DNA of 64,000 nucleotides from Cohnella sp. OV330 (GTDB lineage Bacteria; Bacillota; Bacilli; Paenibacillales; Paenibacillaceae). Below the pieces are notes generated by a model that saw nothing but the letters and a program-made list of their open reading frames with translations, was not told where the DNA came from and did no database searches. Numbering within the stretch: position 1 is the first letter of the stretch; each line of letters starts with the position of its first letter. The translations under genes were made by a program, and so were the position numbers. Shown piece after piece: positions 11,600 to 19,713 of the stretch. The DNA is taken from positions 1 through 64,000 of the forward strand of contig NZ_FOKE01000008.1 in the NCBI RefSeq assembly GCF_900112065.1. The letters run 5' to 3'.

Positions 11600-12496
11600 A
11601 TGCTTACGGGCGTGCATATTATCGTCGCCGGAGGCGACGCGCGGCAGCTCGAGGTCATTAGAAGGCTTACCGAGCTGGATGCGACGGTAACGCTGATGGG
11701 ATTCGAGCGTCTCGACACGCCTTTTTCCGGCGTGACCAAGGCGGAATGGACGCCGGATGCTCTTAGAAGCGCCGACGCGCTGCTGCTGCCGGTGGCCGGC
11801 ACGGAAGAGGACGGTGCGATTTCGGCGATTTTCACGGATCAAGAATTGAAGTTGACGGACGATTACGCGGCCGCTTTGCCGAAAACGTGCAAGGTTTACA
11901 CGGGACTCGCAAGGAGCTATTTGCGCAAGCTCGGCGAGAAACACCGGCTGACGGTCGTTGAGCTCTTCGAACGGGACGACGTGGCCATTTACAATTCGAT
12001 TCCGACGGCGGAAGGCGCATTGATGATGGCGATTCAGCATACGGACATTACGATCCACGGTTCGAGGTGCATGGTGCTCGGACTTGGCCGAACGGGGATG
12101 ACGATGGCCCGTACGCTGCAGGGTCTGGGGGCGTCCGTGATGGCGGGCGTGCGTCGGGAAGACGCATTCGCGAGGGCGTACGAGATGGGCTTCGAACCCT
12201 TCTACATCGCTGATTTGGCGCGTCTGGCGGGGAATATTGACTTGATTTTTAATACGATACCGAATATGATAGTCACAGCACAAGTGATCTCCAAACTTCC
12301 CCTTCGCGCGGTCATTATCGACCTTGCATCCAAGCCCGGCGGCACCGATTTCCGGTTCGCGGAGAAGCGCGGCATCAAGGCGCTATTGGCACCCGGATTG
12401 CCCGGCATCGTCGCCCCCAAGACGGCAGGACGCATCATCGCGAACAGTCTGTGCCAGAGCATTCTGGACGACTACAAACAGGGGGAAGCGCCATGA
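11600..12496 (+). CDS. dpaA: Dipicolinate synthase subunit A
   Basis: DpaA with DpaB makes dipicolinic acid, the major small molecule of the spore core, in the mother cell. The 298-residue protein has the DpaA N-terminal domain (VHIIVAGGDARQLEVI) and a Rossmann dinucleotide-binding segment, MVLGLGRTGMTMART, at about residues 156-170. AAAGGAGGGAG precedes the ATG. It overlaps dpaB by four bases, and asd, dapG and dapA, which supply the shared precursor dihydrodipicolinate, follow. Confidence 0.96.
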   Translation: MLTGVHIIVAGGDARQLEVIRRLTELDATVTLMGFERLDTPFSGVTKAEWTPDALRSADALLLPVAGTEEDGAISAIFTDQELKLTDDYAAALPKTCKVYTGLARSYLRKLGEKHRLTVVELFERDDVAIYNSIPTAEGALMMAIQHTDITIHGSRCMVLGLGRTGMTMARTLQGLGASVMAGVRREDAFARAYEMGFEPFYIADLARLAGNIDLIFNTIPNMIVTAQVISKLPLRAVIIDLASKPGGTDFRFAEKRGIKALLAPGLPGIVAPKTAGRIIANSLCQSILDDYKQGEAP

Positions 12497-13089
12497 ATTG
12501 GCAAGGAATCACGGTCGGGTATGCGTTATCCGGCTCGCACTGCACGTTGCCGGAGATTATGCCTCAGATCCAGCGCTTCGTAGATGCAGGGGCGAACGTC
12601 GTGCCGGTCGTCAGCCAAAGCGTGCTGACGACGGACACCCGCTTCGGGGAATCGGCGCATTGGCGTTCCGAATTAACCCGAATGACGGGCAACGAGATCA
12701 TCAGTACGATCGTGGACGCCGAGCCGCTCGGTCCATCCAAGCGATTCGACGTCATGATCATCGCTCCCTGCACGGGCAACACGACGAGCAAACTCGCCAA
12801 CGCGATGACGGACGGACCGGTGCTGATGGCCGCCAAGGCACAGATGCGCAACGGCAGGCCGCTCGTGCTGGCGATCTCCACGAACGACGGCCTCGGATTG
12901 AACGCCGCTAATATCGCCCGGCTGCTCGTCGCGAAGAACATTTTCTTCGTGCCTTTCGGGCAGGACAATCCGCAGCAGAAGCCGAACTCGCTCGTCGCCC
13001 GCATGGATTTGGCGATCGATACGTGCGAAGCCGCCCTTCAAGGCAGGCAGCTGCAGCCGATGATTATCGAACGGTTTTTATACGCTTGA
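12493..13089 (+). CDS. dpaB: Dipicolinate synthase subunit B
   Basis: DpaB is the flavoprotein-like subunit of dipicolinate synthase. The 198-residue product shows the flavoprotein-fold blocks VGYALSGSHCTLPE near the start, IIAPCTGNTTSKLANAMTDG and LVLAISTNDGLG. ATG at 12493 overlaps the dpaA stop (ATGA) and has GGGGGAAG upstream. Together with dpaA it forms the full enzyme. Confidence 0.96.
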   Translation: MNWQGITVGYALSGSHCTLPEIMPQIQRFVDAGANVVPVVSQSVLTTDTRFGESAHWRSELTRMTGNEIISTIVDAEPLGPSKRFDVMIIAPCTGNTTSKLANAMTDGPVLMAAKAQMRNGRPLVLAISTNDGLGLNAANIARLLVAKNIFFVPFGQDNPQQKPNSLVARMDLAIDTCEAALQGRQLQPMIIERFLYA

Positions 13090-13138
13090 TCTTATCCATA
13101 TAGAGATTTTCGCTTGATTAGAGGGGAGAGTCATCATC

Positions 13139-14179
13139 ATGTCTACGCCTACGTTGTTTAACGTCGCCGTCGTGGGAGCCACCGGCGCCGTTGGGGAACA
13201 AATCTTGAAGCAGCTCGCAGCGCGCAACTTCCCCATCAAGGAACTGAAGCTTCTGTCTTCGGCGCGCTCCGCCGGAACGAAGATCGAATTCAAAGGCCAG
13301 ATCTATACGGTTGAAGAAGCGACGCCAGACAGCTTCAAGGGCGTCGAGATCGCGCTGTTCAGCGCGGGCGGCGACGTATCCAAGGCGCTTATTCCTCATG
13401 CGGTAGAGCATGGGGCCGTATGCATCGACAATACGAACGCTTACCGGATGGACCCGACGACGCCGCTCGTCGTGCCCGAGGTCAACATCGGCAAGGTCGC
13501 GGAGCACAAGGGCATCATCGCGAACCCGAACTGTTCGACGATCCAGATGGTCGCCGCGCTTAAGCCGTTGTACGACAGGTACGGCATTTCCCGCATCATC
13601 GTATCGACCTACCAAGCCGTGTCCGGCGCCGGAGCGCGCGCGATCGACGAGATGCTCCGTCAGTCCAAGGAAGTGCTTGCCGGAGGCGATCCGAAGCCGG
13701 ACATCCTGCCGGTAGGTTCGCTGCCGGTCAAGCATCAGATCGCATTCAACGCGATTCCGCAGATCGACAAGTTCCAGGACAACGGCTTCACGCTCGAAGA
13801 AATGAAAATGATCCGGGAAACGAAAAAGATCATGGACGACGAGACGCTCGAAGTTACCGCGACTTGCGTCCGGATTCCGGTCGTATACGGCCACTCCGAA
13901 TCGGTCTACGTCGAGCTTAAGCAAGATTTCGACGTCGGCGAAGTCAAGACACTGCTCGCAGGCGCTCCGGGCATCGTCCTGCAGGACGATCCGGACAGTC
14001 AACTATATCCGCTCGCGACCGACGCGGCGGGCAAGAACGAGGTCTTCGTCGGACGCGTCCGGCGCGACCTATCCAACCCGCGCGCGCTCAATCTGTGGAT
14101 CGTTTCCGACAATCTGCTCAAGGGTGCCGCCTGGAACGCGGTTCAGATCGCCGAACACATCGCAGCTTCACGCGCCTAA
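13139..14179 (+). CDS. asd: Aspartate-semialdehyde dehydrogenase
   Basis: Asd reduces aspartyl phosphate to aspartate semialdehyde with NADPH, the branch point to lysine/diaminopimelate, threonine and methionine. The NADP-binding start VAVVGATGAVGEQILKQL and the catalytic cysteine in NPNCSTIQM are visible; the 346 residues match the family. GAGGGGAGAG precedes the ATG. It sits between dpaB and dapG, so the cluster covers the route from aspartate to dihydrodipicolinate except one kinase step that dapG supplies. Confidence 0.96.
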   Translation: MSTPTLFNVAVVGATGAVGEQILKQLAARNFPIKELKLLSSARSAGTKIEFKGQIYTVEEATPDSFKGVEIALFSAGGDVSKALIPHAVEHGAVCIDNTNAYRMDPTTPLVVPEVNIGKVAEHKGIIANPNCSTIQMVAALKPLYDRYGISRIIVSTYQAVSGAGARAIDEMLRQSKEVLAGGDPKPDILPVGSLPVKHQIAFNAIPQIDKFQDNGFTLEEMKMIRETKKIMDDETLEVTATCVRIPVVYGHSESVYVELKQDFDVGEVKTLLAGAPGIVLQDDPDSQLYPLATDAAGKNEVFVGRVRRDLSNPRALNLWIVSDNLLKGAAWNAVQIAEHIAASRA

Positions 14180-14189
14180 ATCGACAGCC

Positions 14190-14219
14190 CCAGCCCTTCC
14201 CGAAGCCGGGGAGGGCTGG
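14190..14219 (+). other. Strong hairpin in the asd-dapG gap
   Basis: CCAGCCCTTCCC (14190-14201) and GGGGAGGGCTGG (14208-14219) form a 12-bp stem with one G-T pair and a six-base loop. No T-run follows, so it may be a stability or attenuation element and not a simple terminator. Confidence 0.65.
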
Positions 14220-14310
14220 TCTGACGGATGCGGTCTCATTCCCTCCCGCTCCAGGGCGGCTGCCAAGACACCGCGGTTCCGACATTTTTAAGGCGAGGAA
14301 GGATGCATCG

Positions 14311-15528
14311 ATGGTTACGGTTCAAAAGTTCGGAGGGACGTCGCTGTCCGACGCTAACGCTCGGGCGCACGTCCTCCGTCATATTCGGCGCGAATACGAG
14401 GCTGGCGCCGGTTTGGTCGTCGTCGTTTCCGCGATGGGGCGTCGGGGAGAGCCTTACGCGACGGACACCCTGCTCGAGTGGATCGGCTCAAACGGCGCCG
14501 GACTGGCCGAACGGGAGAAGGACTTGCTGATGAGCTGCGGAGAGTTAATCTCCGCAGCTACTTTATGCAGTCTGCTCGGCGCGCATGACCTGCCGAGCGT
14601 CGTCTTTACGGGCGCTCAAGCGGGAATCGTCACGGACGACAAGTTCGGCGCCGCGCGCATCGTCGAGGTGAAAACCGAGCGCATCCTCGCAAGTCTTGCG
14701 CAAGGCAAGATCGTCATCGTGACCGGATTTCAGGGGGCCACGGCTGACGGGGAGATCACTACGCTAGGACGCGGCGGCAGCGATACGTCGGCTACAGCGC
14801 TCGGCGCCGCGCTTCAAGCGAACGTGGTCGATATCTATACGGACGTCGACGGCATTTTGACCGCCGATCCGCGCGTCGTATCCGAAGCCCGTCAACTCGC
14901 CGTCGTTAGCTACGACGAGATTTGCAACATGGCCCACAACGGGGCGAAGGTCATTCATCCGAGAGCCGTCGAGATCGCGATGAGGGCGGGCATCCCTGTC
15001 CGCGTCCGCTCTACCTTTTCCGACGGAGAGGGGACGCTCGTCACGCATGCCAACGCGGCCGAAGGCCACATCGGCTGGAGCGATCGGACGGTGACGGGGC
15101 TTGCGCATGTCAAAGGCGTCACGCAAATCGCCGTATCGGCGGGAGGCGCCTCCTTGAATCCGCAGCTCGAGGTGTTCAGGGCGATGGCGACGAACGGCAT
15201 CAGCGTCGACTTCATTAACGTCATGCCTGCAGGCGTTCTCTATACGGTGACGGACTTCGATGCGCCGCTCGCGGTGAAGCTGCTCGCGGAGATGGGCTTC
15301 GAGCCGCGGGTTCGCAACGGTTGCGCGAAGGTGTCGGTCATCGGCGGCGGCATGAACGGAGAGCCGGGCGTCATGGCGAAGATCGTGGAGGCGCTTGCCG
15401 AGCGGCAGATCCCGATCTTGCAGTCCGCGGACTCGAACACGACGATCTGGGTGCTCGTGCAGGAGGAGGATATGGCGGCCGCGCTGACCGCGCTCCATTC
15501 CGCTTTTGCCCTGCATGCGGTATCATGA
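14311..15528 (+). CDS. dapG: Aspartate kinase I
   Basis: Aspartokinase phosphorylates aspartate, the first step to lysine and dipicolinate. The kinase domain opens VTVQKFGGTSL; GRGGSDTSATAL lies mid-protein; two C-terminal ACT domains (from about residue 265) would bind the feedback effector. ATG at 14311 follows GAGGAAGGA and gives 405 residues, as in B. subtilis DapG, the diaminopimelate-inhibited isozyme; that inhibitor is inferred from context. The frame is open further upstream but has no family similarity there. Confidence 0.94.
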   Translation: MVTVQKFGGTSLSDANARAHVLRHIRREYEAGAGLVVVVSAMGRRGEPYATDTLLEWIGSNGAGLAEREKDLLMSCGELISAATLCSLLGAHDLPSVVFTGAQAGIVTDDKFGAARIVEVKTERILASLAQGKIVIVTGFQGATADGEITTLGRGGSDTSATALGAALQANVVDIYTDVDGILTADPRVVSEARQLAVVSYDEICNMAHNGAKVIHPRAVEIAMRAGIPVRVRSTFSDGEGTLVTHANAAEGHIGWSDRTVTGLAHVKGVTQIAVSAGGASLNPQLEVFRAMATNGISVDFINVMPAGVLYTVTDFDAPLAVKLLAEMGFEPRVRNGCAKVSVIGGGMNGEPGVMAKIVEALAERQIPILQSADSNTTIWVLVQEEDMAAALTALHSAFALHAVS

Positions 15529-15584
15529 GAGCTAGAACGTATTTGACGATAGGGATCGGCTTATAGACGAAGGAGGATACGGGT

Positions 15585-16460
15585 ATGGATTTCGGCCGCC
15601 TGATTACAGCGATGGTGACGCCTTTTAACGAGCAATTGCAAATTGATTGGGAAGCGACCGGTCGGCTGATCGACGAGCTGATCGAGGTTCAAAAGTCGGA
15701 TAGTCTGGTCGTGTCCGGCACGACTGGCGAGTCGCCGACGTTGACCGAAGATGAAAAGCTGGAGCTGTTCCGCTTCTCGGTGCGCCGCGCCGCCGGACGC
15801 GCCAAGATCATCGCCGGTACGGGGAGCAACGACACGGCGCATTCCATTCATCTAAGCAAGCTTGCCGAAGAAGCGGGCGTCGACGCTTTGCTGCTCGTCG
15901 CTCCTTATTACAATAAGCCGAATCAAGAGGGCCTGTACCTGCACTTCAAGGCCATCGCCGAATCGACGAAGCTTCCGGTTATTTTGTACAATGTGCCGGG
16001 ACGCACCGTCGTGAGTTTGACTACGGCTACGACGCTTAGACTCGCGCAGCTTCCGAACGTGGTGGCGACCAAGGAATGCGCATCCGTCGAGCAAATCACC
16101 GAGCTTGTCGCAGGCGCGCCGGAAGGCTTCCTCGTTTACAGCGGCGATGACGGCATTACGCTCCCGACGGTTGCCGTCGGCGGCTATGGCATCATCAGCG
16201 TGGCCAGCCATGTCGTCGGCGCGGAGATGAAGCAAATGATCGATAGCTTCCTCGAAGGACGACTCGCGGAGGCGGCGCAACTTAACGCCAAGCTTTATCC
16301 GGTTTTCAAAGGCTTGTTTCAATGCCCGCATCCCGTGCCGAATCCTGTCGCCGTCAAGCATGCCCTCGCCGTCAAAGGGCTCGACGTCGGCGGCGTGAGG
16401 CTGCCTCTCGCTCCCGCTACTCCTGAAGAAAAGGACTTTGTCGCGGCTTTGTTCAACTGA
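15585..16460 (+). CDS. dapA: 4-hydroxy-tetrahydrodipicolinate synthase
   Basis: DapA condenses pyruvate with aspartate semialdehyde. The Schiff-base lysine lies in NVVATKECAS and the conserved tyrosine in VILYNVPGRT; GTTGESPTL is the pyruvate-binding motif. The 291-residue length is standard. GAAGGAGGAT precedes the ATG. Its product is shared by peptidoglycan/lysine synthesis and by DpaAB upstream. A terminator follows. Confidence 0.97.
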   Translation: MDFGRLITAMVTPFNEQLQIDWEATGRLIDELIEVQKSDSLVVSGTTGESPTLTEDEKLELFRFSVRRAAGRAKIIAGTGSNDTAHSIHLSKLAEEAGVDALLLVAPYYNKPNQEGLYLHFKAIAESTKLPVILYNVPGRTVVSLTTATTLRLAQLPNVVATKECASVEQITELVAGAPEGFLVYSGDDGITLPTVAVGGYGIISVASHVVGAEMKQMIDSFLEGRLAEAAQLNAKLYPVFKGLFQCPHPVPNPVAVKHALAVKGLDVGGVRLPLAPATPEEKDFVAALFN

Positions 16461-16505
16461 ACGTTAGTCGATCGATGGGTCTTATACCATACATGATTCG
16501 AGCGA

Positions 16506-16530
16506 CCGATGCCCACGGCATCGGTTTTGC
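16506..16530 (+). terminator. Rho-independent terminator after dapA
   Basis: CCGATGCC (16506-16513) pairs with GGCATCGG (16517-16524) around a CAC loop, followed by TTTT. Confidence 0.75.
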
Positions 16531-16577
16531 GTTAAATGGAGAAATTAATCGTATTCGGCCGTATTCGTTAGCCTGAC

Positions 16578-16607
16578 TTGTACGAGTGGTTTGGCATCAT
16601 GTATAAT
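16578..16607 (+). promoter_or_regulatory. Sigma-A promoter for rnjB
   Basis: TTGTAC (16578-16583) and a perfect TATAAT (16602-16607) are 18 bases apart, about 90 bases before rnjB. Confidence 0.75.
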
Positions 16608-16694
16608 GGGGTGGAGTGAATGGGTGCGGCCAAAATTTGCAACTTGACAATTCCATAGATCGGGATCGTCGAATTATCGTAGGAGGTACTAGAC

Positions 16695-18374
16695 TTGTCC
16701 AAGAAAAACAGCACAGACAAATTATTGATTTACGCGCTTGGCGGCGTCGGCGAGATCGGGAAAAATATGTATGTCGTTCAATACGGGAACGATATCGTCG
16801 TCGTCGACGCGGGCCTTAAATTCCCGGAAGAAGAGATGCTCGGCATCGACGTCGTCATTCCGGACATTACTCACCTGCTGGAAAACCGCGAGAAGGTTCG
16901 CGGCATCCTCGTCACGCACGGTCACGAGGATCACATCGGCGGCCTTCCTTACGTATTGAAGCAGTTGAACGTGCCGATCTACGCCACGCGTCTGACGACC
17001 GGACTGATCGAAAACAAGCTGAAGGAAGCGGGATTGCTTGGCGATACGAAGCGAATCCTGATCACCGCGGACTCGGAAGTGCAGATGGGCTCGATCAAAG
17101 CGACCTTCTTCCGCACGAACCACAGTATCCCGGACTCGGTCGGCGTTTGCCTCGAGACGCCTGAAGGCGTCGTCGTGCACACGGGCGACTTCAAGTTCGA
17201 CCATACGCCGGTCAACGATCAATACGCGGACCTGCAGCGGATGGCCGAGATCGGCAAGCGCGGCGTACTCGCGCTGCTGTCGGACAGCACCAACGCGGAG
17301 CGTCCCGGATTCACGCCGTCGGAGAGCAATATCGGCAAGGAATTCGAGGAGATCTTCCGCCGGGCGAAGCAGCGCGTCGTCGTGGCCACGTTCGCTTCGA
17401 ACGTCCATCGGGTTCAGCAGGTCATCAACGCAGCCGCAGAGACCCGCCGCAAGATGGCCGTCGTAGGCCGCAGCATGGTGAACGTCGTGACGATCGCTTC
17501 GGAGATGGGATATCTGGACGTTCCCGAGGGCATGATCATCGAGCCCGAAGAAGTGAACAAGCTGCCTGCCGATCGCGTCGTGATTCTGTCGACGGGCAGT
17601 CAGGGCGAGCCGATGTCCGCGTTGTCGCGGATGGCGCGCTCGACGCACCGGAAGGTAGACATCCTTGCCGGCGATACGGTCATTATTTCGGCGACGCCGA
17701 TTCCCGGCAACGAGAAATATGTCGGCCGTACGGTCGACGAGCTCATGCGATTGGGCGCGCACGTCATTTACGGGCCCGGCTCCGTATCCGGCGTACACGT
17801 TTCCGGTCACGGCAGCCAGGAAGAGCTGAAGCTCATGCTCAACCTGATCCGTCCGCAGTACTTTATTCCGATTCACGGCGAATACCGGATGCTGCGCCAT
17901 CATGCCCTTCTCGGCGAGTCGGTCGGCATCGAGCGGGAGAATATCTTCCTGTGCGACATCGGCGACGTCGTCGAATTCCAGAACGGTACCGCGCGCAAGG
18001 CAGGCAAGATCCCTTCGGGCAACGTTCTGATCGACGGACTGGGCGTAGGGGACGTCGGCAACATCGTACTCCGCGACCGCAAGCTGCTTTCGCAAGACGG
18101 CATTCTGGTCGTGGTCGTGACGCTGTCCAAGCAGGACGGCACGATTCTGTCGGGACCGGACATCATTTCTCGCGGCTTCGTCTACGTGCGCGAATCCGAA
18201 GGCTTGCTCGAAGAGGCCAACCGGATCGTGACGGGTACGCTGCACAAGCTGATGAGCGACAACGTCAACGAATGGGCTTCGCTGAAGACCAACGTCAAGG
18301 ATGCGCTCGGGCGCTTCCTGTACGAGCAAACGAGAAGAAGACCGATGATCCTGCCGATCATCATGGAAGTATAA
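16695..18374 (+). CDS. rnjB: Ribonuclease J (RNase J2 position)
   Basis: RNase J is a metallo-beta-lactamase/beta-CASP ribonuclease with endo- and 5'-3' exo-activity. The zinc motif THGHEDHIGGL lies near residue 75; DSTNAERPG and the beta-CASP and C-terminal domains follow, total 559 residues. The start is TTG at 16695, with TAGGAGGTAC upstream. The dapA-rnjB-tepA order matches ymfA (rnjB) of B. subtilis, which is why I use that symbol; sequence alone would not exclude rnjA. Own promoter and terminator. Confidence 0.9.
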   Translation: MSKKNSTDKLLIYALGGVGEIGKNMYVVQYGNDIVVVDAGLKFPEEEMLGIDVVIPDITHLLENREKVRGILVTHGHEDHIGGLPYVLKQLNVPIYATRLTTGLIENKLKEAGLLGDTKRILITADSEVQMGSIKATFFRTNHSIPDSVGVCLETPEGVVVHTGDFKFDHTPVNDQYADLQRMAEIGKRGVLALLSDSTNAERPGFTPSESNIGKEFEEIFRRAKQRVVVATFASNVHRVQQVINAAAETRRKMAVVGRSMVNVVTIASEMGYLDVPEGMIIEPEEVNKLPADRVVILSTGSQGEPMSALSRMARSTHRKVDILAGDTVIISATPIPGNEKYVGRTVDELMRLGAHVIYGPGSVSGVHVSGHGSQEELKLMLNLIRPQYFIPIHGEYRMLRHHALLGESVGIERENIFLCDIGDVVEFQNGTARKAGKIPSGNVLIDGLGVGDVGNIVLRDRKLLSQDGILVVVVTLSKQDGTILSGPDIISRGFVYVRESEGLLEEANRIVTGTLHKLMSDNVNEWASLKTNVKDALGRFLYEQTRRRPMILPIIMEV

Positions 18375-18407
18375 AACAAAACGCAAGCAACCCTCACACT
18401 CAAACCG

Positions 18408-18448
18408 AAGGCCGCTTCCCCGGACAAGTCCGGGCAGGCGGCCTTTTT
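18408..18448 (+). terminator. Rho-independent terminator after rnjB
   Basis: AAGGCCGC (18408-18415) pairs with GCGGCCTT starting at 18438. A nested CCCGGAC/GTCCGGG stem sits inside and a T-run follows. Confidence 0.9.
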
Positions 18449-18516
18449 GGCATGAATCGGATTTTATGAACCGCGCAAGTCGGGCGTAAGAGGCGACCGG
18501 CTGGAAGCCGCGAATC

Positions 18517-18546
18517 GCATAATGTGCGTCTTAGCGTTCATACTAT
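18517..18546 (+). promoter_or_regulatory. Putative sigma-E promoter for tepA
   Basis: GCATAAT (18517-18523) differs from KMATATT at one position. After 15 bases, CATACTAT (18539-18546) differs from CATACAnT at one. It lies about 70 bases before tepA. Confidence 0.5.
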
Positions 18547-18614
18547 GTCGGACCGCCGTCGCCTGCGCCCGCGCAGCTTGACGGCGACGGAGGATTCGGG
18601 AAGGAAGTGGCAAC

Positions 18615-19367
18615 TTGACGAACAACGAAACGCCTCGCGTATCGGAGCAGCCCGCGACGCCCGACGAAGCCCGCAAAGGCTCGGTCGCCGCGGATAATAT
18701 CGTCCAGCTCGGCACGGCGAGCGTGCCGCAGGCGGAGTCGAACGTGTTTTGCCTCACCATTATCGGTCAAGTCGAAGGCCATATGATGCTGCCTCCGCAG
18801 AACAAGACCACCAAATACGAACATGTCATCCCGCAGCTGGTTGCCGCCGAGCAAAGCCCGAAGGTCGAAGGCTTGCTGATCGTATTGAACACGGTCGGGG
18901 GCGACGTCGAGGCCGGTCTCGCGATCGCGGAGATGATCTCGTCGCTGTCGAAGCCGAAGGTGGCGGTCGTATTGGGCGGCGGCCATTCGATCGGGGTGCC
19001 GATCGCCGTCGCGGCCGATTATACGTTGATCGCGGAGAGCGCAACGATGACGATTCACCCGATCCGGATGAACGGTCTCGTCATCGGGGTTCCGCAGACG
19101 TTCGAATATTTGGACAAGATGCAGGAGCGAGTCGTTCGCTTCGTCACGAGGCACAGCAAAGTAGGGGAAGCGAAGTTCAAGGAACTGATGTTCAAAACCG
19201 GCGAGCTCGCCCGCGATATCGGCACGACGGTCGTCGGTCCGGACGCGGTGTCGTTCGGCTTGATCGACGCGATCGGGGGAATCGGCGAGGCGCTGCGCGA
19301 GCTTAACCGGCGGATCGCGGAGCGCAAGCTGGCGTTTGCCGCGCCGCAAGGAGGCGAAGTCCAATGA
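18615..19367 (+). CDS. tepA: TepA/YmfB, ClpP-like membrane-associated protease
   Basis: TepA belongs to the ClpP/crotonase-fold proteases; B. subtilis TepA has been linked to protein translocation and to spore processes. The catalytic serine is in [11 protein letters not shown] (about residue 125), with the histidine expected in the following MTIHPIRM segment. Start is TTG at 18615 after GGAAGGAAG; 250 residues. The first ~45 residues are hydrophilic, with no signal peptide. It overlaps ylzJ by four bases. Confidence 0.92.
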   Translation: MTNNETPRVSEQPATPDEARKGSVAADNIVQLGTASVPQAESNVFCLTIIGQVEGHMMLPPQNKTTKYEHVIPQLVAAEQSPKVEGLLIVLNTVGGDVEAGLAIAEMISSLSKPKVAVVLGGGHSIGVPIAVAADYTLIAESATMTIHPIRMNGLVIGVPQTFEYLDKMQERVVRFVTRHSKVGEAKFKELMFKTGELARDIGTTVVGPDAVSFGLIDAIGGIGEALRELNRRIAERKLAFAAPQGGEVQ

Positions 19368-19636
19368 CGCTGTATACGCCGATGCCGCTGGAGCTGGTGC
19401 TCGAGGGGTGGAGCGACGGACAGGAGCCGATGATCGAGGTGGAATACGGCGCGCTGCGCATGCTCCTGACGCCGGTCGCCCCAGGCGTGGGGAAGCTCGT
19501 GCGTCTCGTTGCCGCGCCGCTTAACGCATACCTGCTGCCGGCATTCGAGCCGGGCAAGCTCATTTACTTCGGCGCGGCTCCGTCGAACGCGGCACCGGGA
19601 ACGCCGTCGATCGACGACGGGGAACGGGGACTTTAG
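19364..19636 (+). CDS. ylzJ: YlzJ-like protein
   Basis: This 90-residue protein matches the YlzJ-like family by position (between tepA and spoIIIE) and by its start [16 protein letters not shown]. It has no recognisable catalytic motif; beta-rich segments such as [12 protein letters not shown] suggest a small globular domain. GGAGGCGAAG inside the end of tepA precedes the ATG, and the two genes overlap by four bases. Function unknown. Confidence 0.85.
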   Translation: MTLYTPMPLELVLEGWSDGQEPMIEVEYGALRMLLTPVAPGVGKLVRLVAAPLNAYLLPAFEPGKLIYFGAAPSNAAPGTPSIDDGERGL

Positions 19637-19683
19637 ACCGCCTGACGGCCGATGTTCGGCTCATGCTACGCTTCGGTAAACTA

Positions 19684-19692
19684 TGGTATAAT
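19684..19692 (+). promoter_or_regulatory. Extended -10 promoter for spoIIIE
   Basis: TGGTATAAT is a perfect extended -10 (TGnTATAAT), ending 21 bases before the chosen start. No good -35 is visible at 17-18 bases, which extended -10 promoters tolerate. Confidence 0.6.
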
Positions 19693-19713
19693 GGGTGACC
19701 GGAGGTGGCGGAG

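Noticed and set aside
11319-11690. Plus-strand frame in the dut-dpaA gap
   Set aside because: It runs into dpaA in another frame, crosses a terminator and has low-complexity Arg/Ala/Ser sequence.
16722-18386. 554-codon minus-strand frame opposite rnjB
   Set aside because: Shadow of RNase J, with no start signal and no recognisable domain.
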